Position numbers and translations under genes: made by a program
Source: Diplosphaera chodatii
Taxonomy: Eukaryota > Chlorophyta > Trebouxiophyceae > Prasiolales > Stichococcaceae
Direction of reading: 5' to 3'
Assembly: GCA_032358165.1 (NCBI GenBank)
Contig: JAALGY010000033.1
Span: 1,364,001-1,428,000, forward strand
DNA: 64,000 nt
Shown here: positions 48,276 to 60,157 of the stretch, piece after piece
How the letters are laid out: every line of letters begins with the position of its first letter
Numbering within the stretch: the stretch's first letter is position 1
The notes under the pieces: generated by a model
Told to the model about the DNA's origin: nothing
The model's input: only the letters and a program-made list of their open reading frames with translations
The model's database searches: none

Positions 48276-50795
48276 ATGGCGGATGTGCATGCACTATGGT
48301 CGCCAGTCCCAAGAGTGCCGAGGGCGGACCCCAGACGCAAGCGCACCAGGCGGAGGATGGCGGCGCGACTGGTGGCCACCTCCGGGCTGCTGACCGCTGC
48401 GGTGCTGCTGATCATCGGCGCGAAGCATTCTATACAACCAAGCGGTATTGCACTGCAGCAGCATGCAGCTGCGACGGCACCAGCTGCCGCAGCAGCAGGG
48501 CCTGCCATGCATGCGCCAACACAGCATGGAGCAGGTCAGACATATGTGCATGTTTGACACGTTACACCTGTCAGCATGACTGCCATCGAATGCGCAGAAG
48601 GTCACGCTGGACTGGGCTGCAGAGAGTACCGCCTGTCAAGCATGGCAGGTATTCTCCATGCAGAACTACTGGGTCTAGAGGTTGTCCGGCAGGCTGCGCG
48701 GAAACTGGCGCCAGATGTCATGGCAGTGCGTCTTGGTACATAATGCCACATACAACATGTCATGCTGCATGCTGCCACACGCTAACAATCAGTGAAGTTG
48801 CAGCGAAGGTCGGGTATATAGTTGCAAGCCAGTTTGCCTGGACTGTGCAGGCCGTGCCAGATCAGTTTGTGGCATCGCACAGCAGGGTGCCTTGCTGGCT
48901 GAACAGCGAGGGCGCACTGCGCTGCCTGCCCAGCTTCCTGCTGGCAGGTGGCTTTCAGTCGGGCGCTGACCAGCTGGCGGCGCAGCTGGCACAGCACCCA
49001 CACATTCGGACGGTATGAACTCAGTGCATCTGTCCCAGGCTTCATGCCACACTTGCTGTACTTGCATCGTCAGATGCGCCTGTTTTCTCTTCCCGTGTGT
49101 ACGCTCCAAGCCTGGGGTTTACTAGCACCACATGGCACTCAACTGAGTGCCTTCCTACGTCGGCGCAGGGGCCGAGCAGTGCATCGCAGTTCTGGGCGGA
49201 GTGGGCCAAACCGGTGGGCGAGTACCTGGACGGCTTTGCAGAGGCGGCGCGGGCGCTGGACCCCCAGCACTCCGAACTGATGGACAGCAGCCAGTCCACC
49301 TCACACTTCTACTGGTCTGCAGGTGCATAACTCTATTGCGTAACGTTGTCCTGCGGTAGCCAGCCATTTGCTCGTCCGTTTTGGAAGGGCGGTGTACCAG
49401 CAGTACATTTGGCCACAACCATCATCAGATCGTACCTGTGCCACAGGCTGTGACTTACAAATGCACTCTCGCTGCTTGCCTACGAAGCTCGCCGCTTGGT
49501 ACTGAACTTCTACCGTGTATATCAGGTGTGCGTGCGCACCCAGCTTTCCGGGTCAGCATGGCAGACTGCTGGCTCAACTGCTCGGAGGCGGGCGGAGATG
49601 ACGTGCAGCGCGACGAATGCACCAGCAACTGCTTCCCCGGCGCGCAGGCAGCCGACCGCAAGGTTGTGTGCACGACTGCTATGCACTGTGGCTGGCACCA
49701 CTGCGCAGCGGCGCTGCGGGCTGGGACTGCAGCCACCATGACGCATCATCGAGCCGTCGCCCAACTGCCATGTTGGCGGCCAGTCTGTCAATCCCTATCC
49801 GAAATGCTCTGCTCTGACTGCCCACCTCAGTACACTGCAGGCGGTCTTGGAGGCAGGTGTGGACTATGATGAAGCGCACGTGCCTCTGCTACTGCACGCA
49901 GCATATGGAGAGTGGCCGGTTAGGCTGGTCGTGCTGCTGCGCAACCCCATCGACCGCCTCTGGGCGGCATACCACGAGTACGGCCAGTACAAGGGCAAGT
50001 ATGGTGCAACGCCAGAGGTGAAGCTCTGAAGCACACATATACATGCTGAGCTGTGCCCTATGTCCCCCTGGTCACAGTCACTGCAGAGCTTACAAGGCAA
50101 CCATGTTGGCTGTGTCTGCCGGCAGGCATTTGCCGCGTATGTAGACGAGAACCTGGCTGCGTTTGAGGACTGCTCGGCGCGGCACACTGCCACGGAGTGT
50201 GCACTCTACTTCGAGGCCCTGGGCTTGCCAGAGGAGAAAGTCTTTTTCCACGCTGACCAGGCAAGCATCAATGGATGAGCCGAGCAGCTGGCTGGCCCTC
50301 GAATGTCCACACCTCACCTCCGTGGGGACCCCTCTGCACCACGTGTGCAAAATTGACTAAATTCCTGTGTGCATTGCAGTTCATACGAGGTTTGCATTCG
50401 GTGTTCCTGTCCCGCTGGCTGCGCCACATTCCACGGGAGCGGCTGCTGGTCCTGCGGATGGAGGACTACCTCCAGGACCAGCAACAGACCATACAGCAGG
50501 TGTCCACATGGGTCTGAGGGTACGCAGGGATTCCGTCAAACTGGCAACACGCAGACACTGGTGGGTCTGGCACTAAGGCATTGGTGTGTGCTGGCTGCAG
50601 GTGCTGCAGTTTCTGCAGGTGCCGCCGCCGGACGACATGGCGCCCATGCTGCGGGCGGGGCAGGCGCCTGACGTCACTGCTGGGGTGCCGCCCATGCTGC
50701 CGCAGACCCGCCAGCGGCTGCAGCACTTCTACCAGCCGTACAATCAGCAGCTGGCACACCTACTCTCTGATGCGAAGTACGCCGAGTGGTCTTGA
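48276..50795 (+). CDS. sulfotransferase-like type II membrane protein (carbohydrate sulfotransferase fold)
   Basis: Supported exons: 48276-48534, 48598-48725, 48851-49012, 49169-49322, [unresolved near 49,450-49,530], 49565-49662, 49841-50017, 50126-50260, 50380-50499, 50601-50795. A basic N-terminus (RRKRTRRR) and one helix (LLTAAVLLIIGA) give a Golgi type II anchor. The lumenal part aligns with GalNAc-4-sulfate 6-O-sulfotransferase (CHST15)-type enzymes: GGFQSGADQLAAQLAQHP at the 5'-phosphosulfate loop, RLVVLLRNPIDRLWAAYHEY at the 3'-phosphate site, then RGLHSVFLSRWLRHIPRERLLVLRMEDY and FYQPYNQQLAHLL. However, the usual K-x-G-T-T is replaced by SGAD and the usual Ser after the Arg-Pro motif by Ala, so PAPS binding is doubtful. 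The intron 50261-50379 uses a GC donor. Either a diverged enzyme or a non-catalytic relative. Confidence 0.7.
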
Positions 50796-51203
50796 TCGGG
50801 TTGAGTGTGGTGGTGACTGTGTGGTATACACACAGTCGCAACGCTGCAGTTGACGTGGTTTTGCTGGACATGAACAAAAAGTATGGTGAAGCTGTTGCAC
50901 TCTGACATCCAACCCCAGAGCGAGACAGAGGGGCAGCTCCTGACCGTCAAACATCTACCTATGGGCGCCCAAGCAATCAGTAGTAGTGTGCATACGCAAT
51001 TGGCATACGTGGGAACAACCACGACTGCAACACAATCGAGCCGCTGTGACCAACAACAGGGCAAGGACAATGTCTGTGACTGGAGTGCTGGTGGTCACCG
51101 GCGCACATGAAAGATGGCCTCCAGGTAGGCCCCAACTGCGCTAATAACCAAATTGTCCTCCCGACTGGTAGTCGTCTTATCACGGGATCTCATTGCTGCG
51201 CTG
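50796..51203. other. intergenic region between convergent genes
   Basis: Two 3'UTRs meet here. No exon, repeat or exact TGTAA seen. Confidence 0.3.
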
Positions 51204-54200
51204 TCACACCCCCCATTGCCTTCACTGCATCGATATCTAGAATGGCATAAATGGCATCAGTGGCAATGCCGCAACCATGGTGGTCGCGTGAGATGCGGAC
51301 ATAGCCATCGTCGCCCCAATACCGAGACCAAGAGTTCCTGCATGTGATAGCTTATGTTCAGAGGAACGTGTCTGTGAGTTGAGCATTGCCACATCCCATA
51401 CCAAACATATTTGCTCGTGCGAACCGGAATGTGCCAGTCCATGCTCACTTGATCGTCCAGTAGTCCTTCCCAGACTCTGTGCTGCCGTACCCAACCAGCA
51501 TCACACTGTGATCCAGCTCGTTCGCTTTCCACTTGCACGCTGGCTCATCATACCTGTGGACATTGCAGCCCCATCTCGGAGTGCAGCTCAAAGCAACAGG
51601 GGTACTTGATGCAGGCCGCCTGCATCAAGGCGGCAACAGCATGACAGCCACATGCAGCAATGGCCCTCGTGACTTACACGCCAGACGAGTAGAAGCGGAA
51701 GCTTGGGTTTCCTGCACGATGCCAGCAGATGATCAGCGCTTGACACCAGCAGCAGGTGTGTGTATATACTACCAGCACATGCCCAAGTTCACACAGCTCA
51801 GCACCTGCATCGATTGACACTGCCAATGGCCCCTTGGTGTAGAGCGCCTCCATCAGTGCCAATTTGTCTTCCTTGGGAACTGCACGGAAGCCCTGCAGTC
51901 GAACCAGGTTGTGTGACCACTTCCCTCCAAAGCTGCTGGCCTGGACATTTTGCAGACGCCTGCTTGTCTGCTCCATCTGAACCTACATAACCTTATGACG
52001 GACTGCACACTGCTGCAATGTCACCTTGAAGCGCCCAGGGCTATTCAGCACAGCTGTCTGATTGTCTCGGCAGAAGCTGTCCTGGCCACGATCTGTGTGA
52101 GGCAGGTGCACATGTCAGCAGAGGCGTATATGTGGAACCTCATACAGGATGCATGCTGCCACCTGATTATATGCAAAACTGGCCACCATGCTGCACTCTG
52201 GTACGGACACTGAAGATACATTTGGGTACGATGTGGCCCAACTCACAGGGGTAGTCGGCCTGCAGGGCCAGGGGGACGCCATCGCCATGGGTGAGGTAGT
52301 GGTATGCCCCCTCATACAAGCCGCCGTCACACGCCTTGTTGTGCGTGTGGCCCCAGCTGCAGTCCATCAGCTGCTGCTCGGAGAAGAGCCGCTGCTCACC
52401 TACAGGCCCCAGCACATGTGCAAATGCATAATGGTTGTAAACCTGTGCGCCCCTGCACCAGCTCCTTGATCTTGATGACAAAGTATGCAGGCAAGAACCT
52501 CGGGCAAAGGGTTCAACAATCTGCACCTGTGGCCATGTAGTACGCGCTCTGCGCTGCGCCCACAGCACCAAACGCCCAGCACGAGCCGCAAGCAGACTGG
52601 TCCTGCTCATTGTCAACAGGAAGACAGTCAGCATCGCAAGCAAGTGCCCCGGTCTCTGCTTCAGATCAGAACCGAATGGGACGGAGCGCATGGTGAAGGC
52701 AGACACCACCTTCACGGGGCCGTCAGCGCCCGTGCCGCGCCAGTCCACCTGCGCCGGAATGCGTTCTGCAGGGGCATGCACAGGGCAGCTGGCACATCAG
52801 AGGCAGTGTGCTTATGTCTACTGTGATGAGCACACGAGGGCCTTGGTGTGCGCACACCTTTGGGCGTGACGGCGCGGTGCAGCAGGTCGCCGCTGTGCTG
52901 CGGCCGCGGCAGGTGCTTGCCATGGCTGGGCACCATGATGCTCAGGAACTCTTCCTGCAGGTGCAAGAATGTATGGCACATGGCAAGAGAGTTGACGTCC
53001 TTAGGTTCGATCCGCCACTCAAGCAGGATTCGTACGGTTCTGGAGTGTGACATACAGTTCCAGGAGGCAGAGTGGCGCACCTCGCTCCAGTCAGCAAAGT
53101 GGTTGACGGCCAGCGTGTGCGACTTGCCGTTCTGAGCATTGTGCCTGCTGATGAACTCGACATTGGCTCTGTAAATGTCCAGGCGCCTCGCATACTCCTC
53201 AGGGTTGGCATGCACACGCCCGTGCTCGGCAGCAAATGCATCGTAGGCTGCATCTTTGTTGCCTGCTGCAGATTGATAGCAGCTGATCAGGTTTTGAACG
53301 CTGCTCAAAGTTCGGCCACGATGTGTCCTGTGCAACATGATTCACCTGCCGTAACGATGTTGGCTCCTGGCAGCAGGCGCTGCATGCGCCAGGCAAACCC
53401 AGAGGTGCCGATCGACCTGTTGCCTGGCTGGACGCCATCACACAGTTCTGGCATCTCGAACACCCGTTTCGTGATGGCGCCAGGGGTGTAGCTGGTGAAG
53501 TCAATGTGCCAGTCGTCTGCACAGTGCCACAGCAAAGGGTTGTGTTCATGAACATGTCCATGGCAGCGGCAGCATGCCACCCAGAGTCCAGTCACTCTGC
53601 AGTGCACCCCACAGGCAGCGCAGGCAGACGAATGCCTAGGTTGATGCAAGGAGGGCTGGATCGTCACCAAAATGGGACCCGCTGAAGAGGTCATTACCGC
53701 GTTGGTGCAACCTGACTGGCGTCCCATCCTCTCGTATGTAAAAGCTGCGTGCAAGCAAGCCAAGCTTGTGTCACACACATGAAAGCATATTGGTTGTCAA
53801 CCGTAAAACCCGGTACCCGCATGGTGCAACCCCATCCTCACCTGTACACCGTCAGCTTTGCGCTGTGCCTGCAATCGGGAAGCCAAGCCAATGAAACAGA
53901 ATTGAAGGAGCCGGCACGATCGTGCATGCACAGCCGTAGCCGCAGCAGATAACCAGGCAAGCAGTCTGTCCACCTAGTACGTACTTCTTCTCGTATTGCC
54001 AGAGGTGCACCATCTCCCCATTCACCTCGCGCTCACCCATGTATGGCCAGTCGGAGATGTCTGGCAGCACCTGTCAGAGCACAGCATGTATCAGCGTCAG
54101 CAACGCATCTGTGTGGTGTTGTTCAGACGGCAGAGTTCCAGGCATGATAATGCTCAGAATGGCCCAGCCGCATGATCCTACCGGTTGATTGCCATTCACA

Positions 54201-54982
54201 AAGCTTCCAACGCTGGCACCCGATGTCACAGAGTCTCCATTCTCGAAGATGAGGCATATTGTCTCATCCACCCGCGGCACCAGCTCGATGTCACGCTCCT
54301 TGGTCGTGATGATCACGTCAGTGCCGCCATACGTGTCCATCCTGTAGCAGTGTATCAGCTCGCCGAGGTGTCACCACACAGCAGGAGCAGCAGCAAGCTG
54401 GCTGCACATTTCAGGTGATGCGACTTGCCTTAGGCGTTGACCGCCATTCTCGTGTGGTTCGACCCACACGGTCGTTGGATAGACCAGGCCTACGAGGAGT
54501 TCCTGAAGACCGTCAACCATGTGTTCCTTGCTTTCGTAGCTGGTTAGCCGCTCGCTGTATAGTGAACACACGCTGGTGAGTGCTTGGTTTGTCGACACAA
54601 GGTGTCGAGGAGTTGTCACCTTGGCTCTGGTACTCCTTTACGTATGGCAGCGAGAAGTCGAAAGACATCTGCATGTGTGGCGGAAACAACACATGATGGC
54701 TGTGCTCTTTGTGCGTGCTAGCTGCAAGTTGGCCCCATGCGCCAACGTTGCCAAATCAAGGACGCACAATGGCGCATGATGTCAGTTACAAAGTTGATAT
54801 CATGGCTGGCGCATTTTGACGCATGTGCACCACATGCGCCATTGCAGCATCGGACACAAGCACAGCACCTGGTAGGACTTGGGCCATTTTGGCGGACTGG
54901 GTGCATGCTGTAGCAGCCGTGCTGCAGCTGCGGCATTCAGAAACAAGCACACTGCACACGCTATGAGCAGGCAGGACCGCAT
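51204..54982 (-). CDS. papain-family (C1A) cysteine protease with cfaD-like N-terminal domain
   Basis: About 17 exons. The first (54982-54869) encodes a signal peptide (CLLIACAVCLFLNAAAAA). Next come 54668-54622, 54489-54429 and 54341-54182, then a series to 51204. The N-terminal ~230 residues (FSLPYVKEYQ; MDTYGGTDVII; SDWPYMGEREVNG; FYIREDGTPVRLHQ; SYTPGAITKRVFEMPE) match the domain found before the protease in Dictyostelium counting-factor-associated protein D. An I29 propeptide follows (EFISRHNAQNGK, AVNHFADWS). The protease has the oxyanion Gln and active Cys in DQSACGSCWAFG, the SEQQLMDCSW motif, the active His in LDHSVMLVGYG and the Asn in NSWSRYWGDDGY. All catalytic residues are present, so it should be an active secreted or vacuolar endopeptidase made as a zymogen. 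The intron 54342-54428 uses a GC donor (AAG/GCAAGT). Middle exon ends are approximate. Confidence 0.85.
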
Positions 54983-55391
54983 GCTGGTTTCCAGAACGTC
55001 TGAATGATGCTACAGCACGTTGCCGTCACGCACAAGGCCAGCAAATGTCTTTATGCGCGTCACATGCGCCGGCAAAGCAGCAGAAACCATGTGATCCATC
55101 ACTGCACATGCCGTCCGAACCAAGCCACCAGGGATCTCTTGTAAAAGGGGTTCATTGCACACTTTGCACCCAAACTCTGAATGAAATCAGATCCCTGCCA
55201 CGTCAGCACAAAAGCAAGCCACAGATCGGCACTTTGCCCGCTTCGCGCTTATCCTCCATTGTTGGCTTGCGGGGTGTTGCCGCGATGGTGCCCATCCATA
55301 GATTGCTCGATCGATCCTGACGTTCGTCAAGGCGCTGTAAGAGCGTTTGCATGCACCTGCGGCTTCGACAGTGCTTCGTTGGCAATCGGCG
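54983..55391. promoter_or_regulatory. short bidirectional promoter region between the protease and the LOV gene
   Basis: 409 bases separate two outward-facing start codons; no exon is supported. In-frame upstream Met at 55347 could extend the LOV protein. Confidence 0.45.
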
Positions 55392-58300
55392 ATGGCGTCT
55401 TTTGTGGCCATCTTGCCGCCCAAATCACTGGAACTGCAAGATGGCCTACTGCAAAGGGCTTTCCACGAGTTGACGTTGCACCAGGCCTTGCATCATGTCG
55501 ATTTCCGCGGAGCCACGAGGGAGTACCTCTTCCTGCCCGGGGGCGGCCTGGCGGTCGAGCAGGGCGCCTCCTCAGCCGTCTTGGGCACATGTATGTGTGC
55601 CTTCAGCGGGTGAGGGCTGCACGATCGAGCTATCCTGCTTCTGCGATGTGTTTTCCGGCATCTGCAGGCCCCTCCCGGTACCTGGCAAACATTCATTTTC
55701 AAGTGCGGGCGGGACCACGACCGTCTCACCGGTCAACCCGTGTGCCCAAATGTTATCATCCCGGCTGCGGCGGTGCCATGGCTCCCCTGACGAGCCTGTG
55801 CAGCTGCTGGTGCACGGCGCAGAGTCAGCATGCGGCACTGCCCAAGCAATGACAACAGCTCGAAATCTTGGACTATCTTTTCGAAATGCAGCTGCTTGGA
55901 CAACTATGCGTACCTGGTCAAAAAGTACTGCATGGCGGACGCGACGTGCCCAGCGGCAGATGATCCGCACTCGGCGGCGCTGCAGGCGCTGCAAGACAGC
56001 GTCTCGCTGAGCGAGATCACCAACAAGCACCCCGTGTCGGTAGGCACTCACGTCCAAGGTTCCTCAGATGATCCACAAAGCTGTCGTAGCGACCATGCAT
56101 GTGCAGCTTGGTTGGCTGTGGACAAGTCCACTCTTTGCTCCTGCCCACTGGCCAGCTGGCAACATGCCCACGGTGTCTGATGCACAGGAGGCGGAGGTGC
56201 TGTGCGTGCTGTACCAGCGACTGGGCACCACACTGCTGCCAAAGCTGCGTGGCGAGTTTTCTTTCGTCATCTACGACTCTAAGACGGTAGGTTGCAGCAC
56301 ACTACATCTTCGTTGCATGGCCGTCTGGTCTTGGCATGACATTGCAGTGTACCATAATGCATGCTGACAACTGTGACTATCCTGCAGGTACGTGTGCTGG
56401 CAGCGCGGGACCCGCATGGCAGCATCCAGCTGGCTCAAGCACGCGCCTCAGATGGCAGCCTGGTCATTGCCAGCGGCCGCTTCCTGCCGGAGGGCTGCCG
56501 CGACCTCACTGAAATCCTCCCTGGCTACTTCAAGTGCGCTTCCACGCACATCACCACTCGAGTTTTTGGAATGCAGGCAGCGGCACTGTGTAACGTCGAC
56601 CTGTAGCTGAACTTCGCTGTACTTGTGTCACAGGTATGGCTGGCTCAGCCGCCCTCAGAAGTATGCACACACCGAGGAGGAGACGCGCATGGGCGCTCAG
56701 TCGGCTGCGGCAGCTGCACAGCGCGCCCTGCAAGTACGCCGGTTGCCGCATCTCATACAAATATTCACACAAAGAGTCGGAGATAACGACCAGCTGCACG
56801 ATCGGTCAGCGCTCATGTCATCCCACACATATGCTGATCCTTGATGCACCTTCCAGGGCGCGGGCGGGACCTTCCGGCTGCCGCCGCCAGGCAACGGCCT
56901 GCTGCACAGCATAGGCGGCACGCCCCCCGCGCCGGCGTCGGAGGCGGGGTCTGGCGACAGCTTTGGCAGCAGCAAGGCGCGCACGCGGCGCGGCAAGCGG
57001 GCCGGGCGGCACCAGCGGCAGCGGCAGAGCCTGGACGAGTCCCGCCGGTCGATGGACCTGCAGCCAGCCGCTCCGGCAGCCCCATCAGAAGCAGAGTCGG
57101 CAGCGGCGGCGGCCATGGTCAGGCCCTCGCGCCTCAGCCTCGACAGCCAGGCTGCGGTGAGCGTTGTTCGAACTTGTTGCAGGTTTGATGCCACAGCGGG
57201 AACCGGTCGTGCTGCAAGGCCGCAGATGATAGGATGCTCCAATGAGACCAGGGCAGGGTCTCACGGGTGCTTGCTCATAGCTGCAGCCAAGGCGCAGCGT
57301 CGCTGATCAGACAGAGTGGTGGCGGCCCGCCAACAGCGTCAGCAGCGACAACGCGCGGCGGCACAGCGTGGACGTCGGCGGCTTCCAGCGGCAGCCCGGC
57401 TCCCTGCTGTCGCCCCTGGCGCCGGTGTTTGAACCATGCTCGCCTGACGGGCGGCACGCAGCTGAGGCGGCGATGCGCGAGCCTTTTGCAGCAGCCAGCG
57501 GCGATGCGTCCAGCAACAGTAGCATGACGAACATGAGCGTCGGAGGCCTTGCGGGTGCTGGCGTCATGCCGGCGCATGGCAGCGTGGCAGTGAGCGACTC
57601 GGACGCGGGGCGATCCAGCGTCGGCAGCGGGCGGCCGTCGTCGGGGGCTACGTCCATGGACGTCACAGCGCTGCCGTTGTCAGAGAACCTGGAGGCGCGC
57701 TCCGCCATGGCTGCGGTGGTGGGCTCCATTGTGGAGCGCATGGGCGTGCCACGCAGCCGCTCGCAGGCAGCGCTCAGTGAGATGAAAACAGGTAGGGCGG
57801 CAGCCTGGCCACGCAGCCCGCAGAAATTCACGATGACCTTCGAAGCAGTGGATATGGTGTGATTGAAGTAAAGTCCATGCATATGGTGCAACCCCTGAAC
57901 AACATGCTGCAGACTCTGGCGATTTGGGGAGCGCCTCCAGCCCCCTGGCGCTCAGCCCCGTGGGCAGCCCCATGTCCTCCTCAGCGGCGGCAAGCGCCGC
58001 GGCCCGTGCCCTGGGCGTGGCGCCGCCCGCAGCCGCCAACAAGATGGAGGCGCTGGACGTCCTGCCGCCCGGGCTCATCGATAAGCTGGCAGGACCCTAC
58101 AGGTGGGTGCACGGCCGCAGGCACCTTCTGACGTCCTGTCCTGGCCGGTGGCCTGACTGCAGCGCTCCGTATTGTGCCGACAGGTGGACGAATGTTAATG
58201 GTCAAGTGTCTCATGCGCAGGGAGGAAGCGGCATCCGTGCGCATGCTGGCAAACCTGCTATTCCACAGCCCATGCGCATTGTGCATCACGGATGCCACCC

Positions 58301-59245
58301 AGGTCTGCCTGTTGTCTATTCTAAAGCTGGCTGTCTGAAACCACATCCACCTGTGCTAGTGCCAAACGTCACTCTGGTGGGCTTGTATGCGTTTCACTGA
58401 AGTTGCAGCTGGTCCTGCAGGAGGACATGCCCATCGTCTATGTCAATCACGTGTTCGAGAGGGCTACAGGCTATGCAGCTGCAGAGGTATGTGGCATGCA
58501 TGAGTACAGATGCACATTGACGAACCACTGCTTGGCAGGGCGTGGGGATGTGACTCAGGGTTGAGGTGCGGAGTGACGACCGCAGGTGGTGGGCCGCAAC
58601 TGCCGTTTCCTGCAGGCGCCGCCCGGCAGGCAGCGGGCCCCCAGCGCGGCAGCGCAGGCTGTGCGCCGTGCGCTCGATGGCGGCCGTGCCAAGGGCGTTC
58701 GTCTGCTTAACTACATGAAGGACGGCAGCCCTGTCTTCAACGACCTGTGAGTTGTGCATCTTGCAAGTGCAGAGCCTGATCTGGCACAATCCTGGTATCA
58801 CGTGCACACACCAGCCACCAAAGTGTACAGTGGCTGGCAACCCTGCTCTCAGATTGGGACAGCCCATACCTATCGCAACATAATGCATGTCTGTCTGTGC
58901 AGGTCGATTGTGCCGCTACGGGATGCGGAGGGGGTGATCACCCATCACATTGGCATGCAGACCTTCAGCCTGGTGAAAGATCAAGAACACACCATTGGCG
59001 GCAGTCAGATGGGCCACGCCGTCCAACTGAACGGGGGACTGACAGGTGCGGCGCTTGATGCTGGATCTCGCAGCAAGCGAGTGTGTTGTGTTCGTGCTAG
59101 CTTGACGTTCTCCTAGTCTTGACGGGCAATCTGATGATCTAACCAGTGGCTTTTCACATGCATTACAGGGCTGCTGGCCAAGTCCCGAAGCTGTGTGGAC
59201 CTGGCGTCTGTGGCGGATGATGAGCCTGAGGGCATTTGTGCATGA
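55392..59245 (+). CDS. LOV-domain protein with N-terminal class-II amidotransferase/DUF3700-like domain
   Basis: Exons: 55392-55590, [55668-56039, internal splices unresolved], 56188-56286, 56388-56533, 56634-56733, 56857-57156, 57311-57791, 57913-58102, 58221-58302, 58409-58486, 58586-58746, 58903-59045, 59169-59245. The first ~220 residues resemble the DUF3700/aluminium-induced-protein branch of class II glutamine amidotransferase folds: LDNYAYLVKKY, EVLCVLYQRLG, LRGEFSFVIYDSKT, ARDPHGSIQLAQ. The usual catalytic Cys2 is absent. A ~300-residue Ser/Ala/Gly linker with a basic cluster (RRGKRAGRHQRQR) follows. The C-terminal LOV domain has CITDATQ, PIVYVNHVFERATGYAAAEV, GRNCRFLQ with the photoactive Cys, LLNYMKDGSPVFNDLSIVPLRD and HIGMQTF with the flavin-contact Gln. 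It is therefore a likely FMN-binding blue-light sensor. A signalling output through the amidotransferase-like domain is inferred. Confidence 0.85.
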
Positions 59246-60157
59246 TCAGAGCGCAGCAGGAGGGAGTGCCAAATTTGCGAGATGGATGTGAGGGGAGACG
59301 GGTGGCATCTGGGGAGCAGTGGTTGCCTGTGAGGCTATTCTGGCGAGGGTATCTGGCGAGCGGCAGGCAAGTTTGCATGCCTTGTGACATGGAGCAGCTC
59401 TGATGGGGTGTTTTGGTCTGGTGGTTTGCAAGGTCGTCGGAGGAGAACAATGTTGATCTGCTGCGTGCGTGCGTGTTGATGCGAGGGGATGTGAACTGGA
59501 GGGGATGTGAACGTAGTACTTGATGACCGACCTCAGCACACCACCTTCCAGCTGTGGAGCAGCAGTTGAACGAATCCATCATCAAACCAACCGATATAAA
59601 AATCAGAAGAGTCAGTGTTGAGCCGCCGAGTGGAAACATGCAGCAGGAGCTGTCCGATGTGCAACACAAAACCGTTAACAGTCATAAATCGGCGGTGAGC
59701 ACCGTCCAAACATACATATAACGAGTAATTGTTCATGGTCATCACCAGCTGGTCACACCGAGCAGACCGAGCACAGTGGTCACTTCAAACGGAGACCCTG
59801 TATTAGCTGGGTGGCAAAGCAGGAAAGCACTCCACGATGCCACGTGGAAGAGCAGCTGACATCAACATTGATCGTGGATATGCGCGTGCAGAACAATCAG
59901 CAGTGGATACAGTATCAGGAGGCTGTGACCATCGACAGAGGGCTGTTGCAGCATTGACATGAGCAAAGCAATCGTCAAACAGAATCGTAGCTGCGCGCGC
60001 TCTTGTTGGATGTTGCTATGCGGTGAATGAGTTTGTTTCATCACGCGGTGATTCGTGCTTGAGCTGTCACGTTCTCGAAGGCTATTGCTACAATTGAGCC
60101 CGGCTATTGTAATAATACTCACCATTGCTGTCGTTGCTGGCACCGACCTGCACAACC
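59246..60157. other. intergenic region with a small direct repeat
   Basis: Holds the LOV gene 3'UTR and the leader of the carotenoid-isomerase-like gene. A 14-base word (GAGGGGATGTGAAC) occurs twice, at 59483-59496 and 59499-59512, just after a GCGT triplet repeat. No exon was found on either strand. The part 59,550-60,120 is AT-richer and suits a promoter. Confidence 0.35.
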
